A DNA stretch of 64,000 bases, taken from positions 1 through 64,000 of the forward strand of contig BQIV01000011.1 of NCBI GenBank assembly GCA_021604005.1, in the 5' to 3' direction. The position numbers were made by a program, and so were the translations under genes. This document shows, piece by piece, positions 46,336 to 54,846 of this stretch. The stretch is from Nitrospirales bacterium. Lineage in GTDB: Bacteria > Nitrospirota > Nitrospiria > Nitrospirales > UBA8639. A model generated the notes under the pieces. It was not told where the DNA came from. It ran no database searches and saw only the letters and a list, made by a program, of their open reading frames with translations. Position 1 is the first letter of the stretch, and every line of letters starts with the position of its first letter.

Positions 46336-47496
46336 TCAGGTATGCTCACTCAACAATTCTTCATACAGTTTTTCATATTCAGCTACACATGCCCTGACAG
46401 AAAATAGCTGCTGCACTCTCACACGACCAGCTGCCCCCATACAACGTCGCTTTCCTGGATCCTTCACAAGTGTCAGTATAGCTCTCCCAAGTTTTTCTGG
46501 ACATTTTGGTGGGACAATTATTCCCGTTTCCCCATCTATTACAGCTTCTGCATTACCTCCCACATCAGTAACAACCATTGGTAGTCCCGCAGCCATACCT
46601 TCCAAAATACTGTTGGAAAATCCCTCCTGATGAGAACAAAGCACTCCAATATCTGCACTGAACAATAATTCTGGAATCCGCTCTCTTTGCTCCCCCAAAA
46701 ATTGAATATTGGAATGAATCCCTAATTCCTTAGCTTTCTGTTCCAGGCGCAGCTGAAGACAATAAGGTTTGCCTACGCAAAGTAACTTCCAGGAAGTTGT
46801 AAGAGCTTCACGGATATTGCTGAGTGCCATTAGCAAGTCCTCATGCCCCTTATACGGTATGAGATTAGCAACTACAACAATTAGAACTATGTTTGGGGCA
46901 ATGTTTAACCATTTGCGGGTTGTTGTTCGAGACAGTCCTCCCCCATACTTGCAAACATCAACTCCATTGTAGATTAAACGTAACTGTCTTTCTGACACTC
47001 CTTCGGCAACTAACTGATGCAACACGGCGTTAGAATTTGCCACAATTCGATGCATCCAGCGATTCATATAACGTTCCAGCTGAGATACTAGGGGGTATTT
47101 TTTTTGATAGTCATTCAAACTGCGACGACTCATAATGCGAATAGGCACGCCTGCCAATATTCCGCAAACACCACCAACAAAATGAGACAACGGCAAATAA
47201 CAATGCACAATATCAGGCTGTTCTTTTCGAAGAAAACAGTACAGATTCATCATCGATCGTAGGACACGGGTAGCGGTTCGAATTGGATTGCCAGATTCAA
47301 ATAACTTACCTTGTGAGAGTGTAACGACCCTGACCCCATTTTTCCCTACTTCACATGCGAGAGTTCCTGCATGCGTGAGCGTAAAAATACTCGGCTCAAA
47401 ACGGCTCCGATCAAGGCGTGGCACAATTTCAACAATATGACCTTCTGCACCACCAATATCCAGGCTACCGATAACATATAGGATCTTGACTCTCAT
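46336..47496 (-). CDS. GT4-family glycosyltransferase
   Basis: A 386-residue GT-B enzyme. The N-terminal domain opens with SLDIGGAEGHIVEI, the usual acceptor-side glycine loop; the C-terminal domain has FLGEQRERIPELLFSADIGVL and the nucleotide-sugar site SHQEGFSNSILEGMAAGLP, with the E-x7-E retaining-GT4 pattern. It transfers a sugar from a nucleotide donor to the growing repeat unit on the cytoplasmic face. Donor and linkage cannot be read. Confidence 0.88.
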   Translation of the reverse strand: MRVKILYVIGSLDIGGAEGHIVEIVPRLDRSRFEPSIFTLTHAGTLACEVGKNGVRVVTLSQGKLFESGNPIRTATRVLRSMMNLYCFLRKEQPDIVHCYLPLSHFVGGVCGILAGVPIRIMSRRSLNDYQKKYPLVSQLERYMNRWMHRIVANSNAVLHQLVAEGVSERQLRLIYNGVDVCKYGGGLSRTTTRKWLNIAPNIVLIVVVANLIPYKGHEDLLMALSNIREALTTSWKLLCVGKPYCLQLRLEQKAKELGIHSNIQFLGEQRERIPELLFSADIGVLCSHQEGFSNSILEGMAAGLPMVVTDVGGNAEAVIDGETGIIVPPKCPEKLGRAILTLVKDPGKRRCMGAAGRVRVQQLFSVRACVAEYEKLYEELLSEHT

Positions 47497-47727
47497 GTTA
47501 TGAAGCCACTCATGAATATATGAAATGCTCGCGACGCGTGAAGACCAAAAGTCTCTTTCGACTGGACTGAAATATCTTGATCATGTAAGTATGTTTCCTC
47601 TTGCAATTTATCAATACTTATTCCATAAGCTAACAATTGACATGAAGGTAATCAGCAAAATATTGCAATTAAGACGAGATGACTTAAAGCATTCAACTGA
47701 AATGAGAGCCAGTCAGCGAGACTTTCT

Positions 47728-49515
47728 CTAACCTTTACTCAAAAAATCTTCCAGGACACATAATCTAACTGCCAACCCTGTATATCGATCATTCAATCGG
47801 TTTTGCCATATCTCCTGGCAAAGTGCGTGGGGAAGACCCCGTATCACATCACATGATTTTGGAGCTATGCTTAAATAGCGTTTGGTGGGGTAAACAAAAC
47901 CTTGTTTACTTTTGGAAAGAAGGTCTTGGGGTATGTAGCGATAGAGAAGTTGTCTAAGAACATACTTTTGTCCATATTGCATAAATGCTCTCTGGTCCAA
48001 CTTCGATGTTTCTGCCAACAACTCGCGTGATAAAAAGGGCGTCCGTACCTCAACACTAGCACGCATACTACCCCGCTCAACAGCAGAAATATAACTACCT
48101 GGAAGCGTCTGGGTTAGATCAAAATCTCTTGCCAAGTAGACAAGATCTCGTTTGTCTGAGGAAAAATCCTTAATATACGAATCCGGTAAGTGATGCAAAC
48201 TCCGAAGCATCAGGCCAAGCCCATAATTTTTCAATGATATAAACTGCCACGCCTTATCACCACAGAATAACTCCTGCGCTAACCTCAGCTTGTGAAAGGC
48301 ACCAAACTTCATACCTTTAATTCTGCTGAAGAGCCTTGCAAGATACCGATAGGCAAATCTGTGCTGGTACAAGAAAAAATACTTACTGTACCCATAAAAT
48401 AATTCATCACCACCCAATCCAGACAATGCAACAGAAACGCTGGGCTTGATTAATTCAGACATCTGTCTGACTGCGATCACCGTGGGATTATCATTCGGGA
48501 CACCATAGAGACTTCTGAGTTCTGCAGGGATGTGTTGCCAGCTTAAATCCTGGAGGCTATTTATGACTTGATGCCGTATGCCGAAATGACAGGCAACACG
48601 CTTCGCTGCATCACTTTCATCCACACCATCTGCAAATGAGACCGTAAAAGCACTAATATCGACATTCAACTCCTTCGCAATTAATGCAGCAAGAAGGGTG
48701 GAATCTACCCCACTTGACAGAAAAAGCCCTACAGGCACATCAGAACGTAATCGGCGGCGTAACGATTCAATCAAAACTTCCAATATGCGATCAAGGTCAT
48801 TTTCATCAGGTTTATGGATGATCCCTCTTTTTACAGTGACCTGAGGGATACTCCAGTAACGACTCTCATCAACTTGAAACCGTTGATTGATTGTGAGATG
48901 AGTGGAAGGGCGGACTATTGATAAGCTGGGAAAACCTGTCTCTGGCGCTGGGAAAAACCCCATTCCTAAAAAAAATGTTACTTGCTCACCTGTCGGTTCA
49001 AAACCAAGATTGAGCAGCTCGGTTAATACTCCTGCTTCGGAGGAAAAATAAATCCCGCTAGATAATCTTGACCAATATAAAGGTTTTTCTCCAAATGGAT
49101 CACTGACTAAATGCACACAATCACCGTCGTAAATGACAAATGCATACATACCGTCAAACCGATCTAACGCAAATTTACCCCACTCCATCCATGCTACCAA
49201 CAACACTTCCGTATCGCTGGAAGTTTGAAATTCCCAACCAAGAATGATTAGCTCTTTTCGTACTTCAAGATAATTGTAAAGTTCTCCATTGTACGCAATA
49301 ACGTGATTTTTCCTAACCATTGGCTGACTGGCTCCATCAGATCTATCTATAATTGCCAGCCTAGTATGTCCCAAATATAATCCTTTTCCCGCGTCGCACC
49401 ACTCTCCATTACCATCAGGTCCACGATGCCGAAGCATCTCTGCTCCACGCCTACCAAATTCTTTGTCTTCCACAACAAGAGGGCGTTTTAAGAAAAATCC
49501 AAAAATTCCACACAT
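47728..49515 (-). CDS. asnB: Asparagine synthetase, second homologue
   Basis: A 595-residue AsnB homologue with an intact glutaminase domain (Cys2, HRGPDG, YNGELYN, SDTEVLL) and a synthetase domain whose PP-loop reads SSGVDS (267-272) instead of SGGVDS. Ser for the first Gly is a tolerated variant in some homologues but could change activity. It lies 10 nt downstream of the Cys-less homologue, so the two are probably co-expressed. It likely amidates a carboxylate on a sugar or amino acid. Confidence 0.86.
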   Translation of the reverse strand: MCGIFGFFLKRPLVVEDKEFGRRGAEMLRHRGPDGNGEWCDAGKGLYLGHTRLAIIDRSDGASQPMVRKNHVIAYNGELYNYLEVRKELIILGWEFQTSSDTEVLLVAWMEWGKFALDRFDGMYAFVIYDGDCVHLVSDPFGEKPLYWSRLSSGIYFSSEAGVLTELLNLGFEPTGEQVTFFLGMGFFPAPETGFPSLSIVRPSTHLTINQRFQVDESRYWSIPQVTVKRGIIHKPDENDLDRILEVLIESLRRRLRSDVPVGLFLSSGVDSTLLAALIAKELNVDISAFTVSFADGVDESDAAKRVACHFGIRHQVINSLQDLSWQHIPAELRSLYGVPNDNPTVIAVRQMSELIKPSVSVALSGLGGDELFYGYSKYFFLYQHRFAYRYLARLFSRIKGMKFGAFHKLRLAQELFCGDKAWQFISLKNYGLGLMLRSLHHLPDSYIKDFSSDKRDLVYLARDFDLTQTLPGSYISAVERGSMRASVEVRTPFLSRELLAETSKLDQRAFMQYGQKYVLRQLLYRYIPQDLLSKSKQGFVYPTKRYLSIAPKSCDVIRGLPHALCQEIWQNRLNDRYTGLAVRLCVLEDFLSKG

Positions 49516-49525
49516 TGGGGAAAAA

Positions 49526-51340
49526 TCACCTTATTTGGTGCAGAAAACGATGCAGAGTTATGAGGGTTACCGCTAAACCACCACCGCCGGCAGGTTGCGC
49601 AAACCAAACCTCAAATGCATGACGAAGGCTAGGCCAATCAATGTAATCTAACGCAACCTCAAGCTCTTCTGACCAGATAGCCTGCCTTGCTAGAGCCATA
49701 TAATCCTTATGAGTACGAAGATAAATGTCTCTGTCTGGCCAAGTTCTATCTTTCGCACTCGGAGCTTGTAAATGCATTTTACCGGTGAGATGCCGCATAA
49801 CTTTACGTCCAATGAGATAACTAGTCTTATAGATAGGTGAAGCTCCTGCAGCTATGCCCCAATTGCCAGTCGGTATTCCTGCTAGATCCGAAGCTAACTT
49901 CTTCATCGCGTACCTCATGGGCTGTGCATAGAGCCGGTGCTTCGGAATCAATGATGCATAAAACTCGAACAATCGGTTGTCAAAGCTGACTGTACGTTCT
50001 TCCGCATAAACCCCTTTACTCGTAATATTTGGACGGGAATAATGTCGACCTAACGCGTGTATCAGAAGATATTCCCAGCGGTCATAATTCGTCTGACAAA
50101 CATCATCGCCTGACCTCAGAACTTGCGTCACTGATTCCCTTAACATTTCCCACATGCGATTTTTCCAAGCTGGCTTAAGAAAATCCAAAAGAGGGACCTG
50201 TTTTAACCGAAAAGGAATCGTCTTGAGATATAATTCAGATATGTTTCCATCGATTGGAGACAAACGGCGAAAAAAGGTAGGACTGCCCAACAAAAATATC
50301 GGATGGGCCGTCAGATAAATTCCTTGAAAGAAATAATCAAAACCATGCCCATGAAACAGCACATCTGCATTAGGAATGATATCTGCCGCCATGCCCAGAA
50401 AAAGAGCGTGGTCGGTTGCATACATACCACCACACAGGTATGACGCCTCATCAATATATTTCATAAAATGGGAATCGTCCAATGACACGTATCGATGCAT
50501 TGCATTGACCGCATGTGCAGCAAGTCTTGCACACTGAACTTCGTAATTGTCCGAAAAGGCCACAGTAAAACATTCAGGAGGCTTTTCAAAGGCAGCAAGG
50601 AGAGTGCGACTATCGTGTCCACCACTCAGGAAAAGGCCATATTTCTTCTGACTACAATCACTCGTTCTTGACCGGATGGCCTGCACCAGCAACGAAGTAA
50701 ACTCCTCTCCAGCTTCTACCGTAGTTCTACTCTTTTTTGAAAAATCTGGACGCCAATAATGTCGCGCGATAACACCTTTTTGTCCTATAGCCAGCTTAGT
50801 TGCTGGGAGCAAATAACTTGATTGGGAATCATAAGTCTTATCTCCCAACAACCTTTGCAACCAAATAAACTCAAACATGGGTTCCGTGCGTAAACATGCT
50901 CCAAATCTATTCCTCAGACACTTAATAAGATCAATATACCCCGTAGCAGCTACAAAATAACCGTCCACATTAGCCCAAAAAAGAGAGACTCCATTAAATC
51001 TATCATTAATTACATAGACTTCTCGTTTAGACTTATCAGCTATTACTACTAAAAACTGTCCATTGATATTAGGCAGCACAGCATCAATTTCTTGACCAGA
51101 TATCAACCATTCTGCGAGAGTGTCAGCATTTATCTTGTCATTTACAATTGGCCCACCAATAATTAAGACATCCCTAAATTTCGACTTCTTGATATGGGGA
51201 GCAGGATGGAGATTTCGACAACCAACCACTACCCCGCGTCCTGTTGGGTATGTGCCCTCAAGAAGTTGAATTTCCGGCATTGCAACCGTAGACCATTCAA
51301 TGGTCATCGCTGGAATAGAATATTCAAAATCTTGAATCAT
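49526..51340 (-). CDS. Asparagine-synthetase-like ligase lacking glutaminase Cys
   Basis: A 604-residue protein with the AsnB layout but a degenerate N-terminal domain: it starts MIQDFEYS with no Cys2 and lacks the HRGPDG and YNGE motifs, although INGQFLVVIADKS and NDRFNGVSLFW still follow the glutaminase fold. The synthetase domain keeps PP-loop SGGHDS (239-244). Without the Cys it cannot release ammonia from glutamine, so it would use free ammonia, or another amine as beta-lactam synthetase and lasso-peptide cyclases do. Its start overlaps the upstream gene by 4 nt. Confidence 0.8.
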   Translation of the reverse strand: MIQDFEYSIPAMTIEWSTVAMPEIQLLEGTYPTGRGVVVGCRNLHPAPHIKKSKFRDVLIIGGPIVNDKINADTLAEWLISGQEIDAVLPNINGQFLVVIADKSKREVYVINDRFNGVSLFWANVDGYFVAATGYIDLIKCLRNRFGACLRTEPMFEFIWLQRLLGDKTYDSQSSYLLPATKLAIGQKGVIARHYWRPDFSKKSRTTVEAGEEFTSLLVQAIRSRTSDCSQKKYGLFLSGGHDSRTLLAAFEKPPECFTVAFSDNYEVQCARLAAHAVNAMHRYVSLDDSHFMKYIDEASYLCGGMYATDHALFLGMAADIIPNADVLFHGHGFDYFFQGIYLTAHPIFLLGSPTFFRRLSPIDGNISELYLKTIPFRLKQVPLLDFLKPAWKNRMWEMLRESVTQVLRSGDDVCQTNYDRWEYLLIHALGRHYSRPNITSKGVYAEERTVSFDNRLFEFYASLIPKHRLYAQPMRYAMKKLASDLAGIPTGNWGIAAGASPIYKTSYLIGRKVMRHLTGKMHLQAPSAKDRTWPDRDIYLRTHKDYMALARQAIWSEELEVALDYIDWPSLRHAFEVWFAQPAGGGGLAVTLITLHRFLHQIR

Positions 51341-52413
51341 GCAGCAAGGATATCTCTAAAATGCTGACAAAAGAGTTCTGGACTGGTACTTTGACTGGTG
51401 TAACGAAGATAGTTTTGCTGTCCTTCTTTTGCTATCGCAACATAACGTTGCCTATTAGACAGAATTTCCTCAATTTTGCTTTCTAAGTTTAGAAGGTCCC
51501 AGTCATGGCACACGACCGTCTTGTCAGACACAAAAAAATCAGGCCACGTGAGCATGTGACTGCCATCAGGTTTCAAAAGCAAGGCACCAGCTAGGAAGGT
51601 TTCAAAATCCTTCAGCGTTATTTCTCCAAATCCAAACGGCGACAAGACTATTTTACTCTGCTCTAATTCTCGAAAGTACTGGCGTCTTGATAACTTGGTC
51701 GTTGGTATTCGGCTACCCAATCGTTCCCTGATTGCTCGTCGTTGCCAGGCCACACTCTGACGTGAATAGCTCAATCCCATCCGGCAGGATATGTCATAGG
51801 GTCTATCCTTTAAAGGATTTACGAATTTTTGAGGATAATAGAGCAGCCAACTTGTAGGAATATATCGATAGATCTCAGCAAAATATGGTCCATATAGCGA
51901 GTAGTTAGCCAACCCTGAGTTCCAGGAGACTCTGATTTTGTCCAATTGACCCGGATCTGACACTGGTATGGAGAACTCTGGTTGGCTATCAGTCACTCCA
52001 TATTTTTGATGATAGTAGTCAGTATAGGCCCTATGACCATACATCGGCCTCAGGTAGCGAGAACGGTTTTTAAGTATTTGGCTTTTCAAGTATCCATCAA
52101 CTAAGGGTAACAGTTCAACTTGGATCCAACCACTACTATCCGTGGTATCAAAATATAATATTTTTGAAACCTTCCTCCTAAAGGACCCAACTTCCTGAAT
52201 AATGCCCTCAGTATTAGTGATCCAGCGATCTCTATAATATTTACTGTCAATAATCAAAACATCGCATTCATATAAAGAATCTTCGAGACCGTGATATTCA
52301 CGCCACTCAATACCATGATCCCGTAAGACTTTACGATGTATCATTAAAGGAAATAGAAATGCTTGACCATTCGGGGTCACGAACCCTTCCGTGAGAATAT
52401 GAACCTTGGTCAT
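51337..52413 (-). CDS. Putative glycosyltransferase (CgeB/GT1-like)
   Basis: A 358-residue protein with a GT-B look: an N-terminal HILTEGFVTPNGQ segment and a C-terminal domain carrying SPFGFGEITLKDFETFLAGALLLKPDG, which resembles the nucleotide-sugar site of CgeB-like and related transferases, and EEILSNRQRYVAIAKEGQQNYL as the closing helix. Family assignment is by pattern only. It is coupled by ATGA overlap to the Cys-less ligase gene, so the two products may act on the same sugar. Confidence 0.65.
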   Translation of the reverse strand: MTKVHILTEGFVTPNGQAFLFPLMIHRKVLRDHGIEWREYHGLEDSLYECDVLIIDSKYYRDRWITNTEGIIQEVGSFRRKVSKILYFDTTDSSGWIQVELLPLVDGYLKSQILKNRSRYLRPMYGHRAYTDYYHQKYGVTDSQPEFSIPVSDPGQLDKIRVSWNSGLANYSLYGPYFAEIYRYIPTSWLLYYPQKFVNPLKDRPYDISCRMGLSYSRQSVAWQRRAIRERLGSRIPTTKLSRRQYFRELEQSKIVLSPFGFGEITLKDFETFLAGALLLKPDGSHMLTWPDFFVSDKTVVCHDWDLLNLESKIEEILSNRQRYVAIAKEGQQNYLRYTSQSTSPELFCQHFRDILAA

Positions 52414-52885
52414 ACTATTTCAGGCTATATGCAGATTGCGTTGAGTTAGAGGAGGCGAGCATTCACCTGCTATCTTCACGTACAAACATTTATAACAGGA
52501 AAAAGATGCAAGATTGAGCTTCAAACTAAAAACTATTTGGCAATCGTGAGAACCAAATCCTGCTTGAAAAAATTAACAGCATTACCCATTAATGCATGAA
52601 GTAAAGCACTGACTTACATCTTTTCTAAATAAACTCTTTTAGAAATACTCTTAATAATATCCAAGATAATCCAGGGAAATATTTTCTGCATATTAGGGGT
52701 TAGGGTATTTTATGACATAAAACGTGAAGGCTATGCTGCGTTCCTCTGGAGTCGAACTTCCTTCATAGATTTACTTATTAACTTTCCACGTTCGACTTGA
52801 TCAGTTAGAATACAAATGGGTTATCCATACCCTTCCATCTGGTCTGTATTAAACACGCAGGCATGAAGATTTACTATTCAGGCTA
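52414..52885. other. AT-rich divergent intergenic region
   Basis: This 472-nt gap separates the minus-strand transferase from the plus-strand PhyH gene and must hold promoters for both directions. It is visibly AT-rich, with runs near 52610-52700. I see no hairpin with a T tract, no clean -35/-10 pair and no gene. Confidence 0.4.
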
Positions 52886-53818
52886 ATGTCATCACTACCC
52901 ATAACTCTCAGCGAGAAAATTCGAAATCTGCAAAGTGGCCGACAACTGCTTTACCTATTTCGCCGTCTTGGGATAGGAAGAAACACTGCGAGAGTGGTGG
53001 TCAAAGCTATCAAGATCATGCTTTATCCTCGCGAATATGTCAAACGAAAGTTACTCACACGTCAACTTCGTCGCTATCTCAACACTAGTCTCAGGATTAG
53101 TGAATGTGATGGTTACTGCACATTTAATGTCCACAGTCTTCCCTATGGAACAGAAGTACTTGAACTATGCGAACAAATTTTTCAGAAACGCTGTAAATCC
53201 AATCTTTCCGAAACTAACCAAATCGAAGGCAAACCGTGGCGACGAAACTTGTTGTACTCGACCGACTTCAACGAGCACACTGAATTACTTCAATTCGCCT
53301 GCAGTAACGAGGTCCTTGCTATCGTTTCGACGTATCTTGGAACCATTCCAGAAATCGGCAACATCCAGCTATGGTGGACACAAGTTAATGATGCCACAGA
53401 ATCAAGTCAACTGTTTCACATCGACCAGGAAGATTTCCGACAAGCAAAAATGTTCGTGCATGTTACCGACGTTGATCACAGTAGCGGCCCATTCACACTG
53501 GTTAAAGCCAAGGCAGCTCGAAACATCGAACGAAGGGCCGCTTCACCCTATAATCGCATATCAGATGACGAGGTCATGACTTTGTGTTCAACTGATGCTG
53601 TGATACCTCTGATTGGCCCGTCTGGCACCGCTGCTTTCGTCGACACATCCCGATGTTACCATTTTGGCAGTCGATCACGTGGTCGTGATCGAGTTGTGCT
53701 CGTCATCACTTACATCCCATTCCACCATATCATGGAACCAACATACACGCTCTTGCAGCGCAAGAATCTTCTGGTAGCCAATCTTCCTGAATTCGCCCGC
53801 TGGGCCTTACCTGCCTGA
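52886..53818 (+). CDS. Phytanoyl-CoA dioxygenase (PhyH)-like protein
   Basis: A 310-residue protein with the PhyH double-stranded beta-helix pattern: His178 and Asp180 in FHIDQED and His259 in SRCYHFG form the iron facial triad, and Arg267 or a nearby Arg could bind 2-oxoglutarate. Such enzymes hydroxylate or otherwise oxidise small molecules, including sugars and lipids. It is the only plus-strand gene in the glycan locus and is convergent with the SGNH gene. The substrate is unknown. Confidence 0.75.
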   Translation: MSSLPITLSEKIRNLQSGRQLLYLFRRLGIGRNTARVVVKAIKIMLYPREYVKRKLLTRQLRRYLNTSLRISECDGYCTFNVHSLPYGTEVLELCEQIFQKRCKSNLSETNQIEGKPWRRNLLYSTDFNEHTELLQFACSNEVLAIVSTYLGTIPEIGNIQLWWTQVNDATESSQLFHIDQEDFRQAKMFVHVTDVDHSSGPFTLVKAKAARNIERRAASPYNRISDDEVMTLCSTDAVIPLIGPSGTAAFVDTSRCYHFGSRSRGRDRVVLVITYIPFHHIMEPTYTLLQRKNLLVANLPEFARWALPA

Positions 53819-53832
53819 TAGCAACACGACAT

Positions 53833-54846
53833 TCACGAGTCGGACACAAACGGACTAGATGGGCCAAAACAATCTCTCACTACAAGCTTACCAATCTTTA
53901 ATGCCCCAAGGTTACTGAGATGATTTTCATTCGTAAAGTCCTTTAGGTCACTGAGCCGATCCCAATAATTGACATACTTCACCTTCTGCTTTTTTGCAAA
54001 ATTTTCAAAAAATACAGGAACCGCTGCATAGGCTGGATACTCCTTGGCCGCCTGCCTGAATGCGGGAGACATTGGATAGGTCACCAAACAGACATCAGCT
54101 TCACGACTACGAAGGAATTTCACCATTGAATGGTAGATTTTCGCAGCCTTTGATCCCAAAAGGTTAATTCCAGGAATTTCCTTCATCACCGTGTTACGCG
54201 CGCGCCGTATCCGCTCCGTTTCCGGCATTCTAGCGTATCTAATATTTTCTTCCGGATCCAACGGCACAAGCGTTCCATCGGGCAATATCTGAAATTTCGT
54301 TTCGAACTTGCCTTTCAACAGAAAAACTTTCCAGTACTGCAATAAGCGATGAGTATGGGTGGGACGTAATGACCGCCACATTCCATGATTGCCGCGCAGG
54401 AATATTTTCTTATAATTACTCAGCGATCGAGGGTCTGTGTTCGCTTCAAGAATCGGGGTTACTCTCAAGACGCCATTATCCCCTTCTGGCTGAAACACAT
54501 TGTGGTTTGCTCCAAGAATCACTCTCCCCGGCCTCTTCGCTTGGAAATATCCTCTTACCTTGATTTCCGTTCTTTCTAGCGTCTCACCTTGTAACGCAAG
54601 ATTGACGAAATCAGGTTGTCCACGAAACCCATAGAGTGAAATCGAGTCTCCAAAAACCACATTGCGCCGATCGGACTCAAAGAACACGTTTATACTCTGT
54701 GCATAGTGATCATTGGGTTCGACCTTGCTGCGAACAAGCCATTCCGATGAGATAAGAAACAGAAAAAACAGACTAAAAACAGCAGCCAGGAAAAAGACAC
54801 TCCATGTCCGAAACCTAAAACTGGAAGTAGATAAATTCATGGTCAT
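53833..54846 (-). CDS. SGNH-like acyl-transfer partner of MBOAT
   Basis: A 337-residue membrane-anchored protein: TM helix about 14-34, then a periplasmic SGNH-like domain with GDSIS (66-70, the Ser nucleophile block), GANHNVF near 117-123 and NENHLSNLGA near the C terminus supplying the His. AlgX/AlgJ and DltD are analogous partners of MBOAT proteins. The gene overlaps the MBOAT gene end by 32 nt, so the pair should move acyl groups onto a periplasmic glycan. Confidence 0.78.
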   Translation of the reverse strand: MTMNLSTSSFRFRTWSVFFLAAVFSLFFLFLISSEWLVRSKVEPNDHYAQSINVFFESDRRNVVFGDSISLYGFRGQPDFVNLALQGETLERTEIKVRGYFQAKRPGRVILGANHNVFQPEGDNGVLRVTPILEANTDPRSLSNYKKIFLRGNHGMWRSLRPTHTHRLLQYWKVFLLKGKFETKFQILPDGTLVPLDPEENIRYARMPETERIRRARNTVMKEIPGINLLGSKAAKIYHSMVKFLRSREADVCLVTYPMSPAFRQAAKEYPAYAAVPVFFENFAKKQKVKYVNYWDRLSDLKDFTNENHLSNLGALKIGKLVVRDCFGPSSPFVSDS

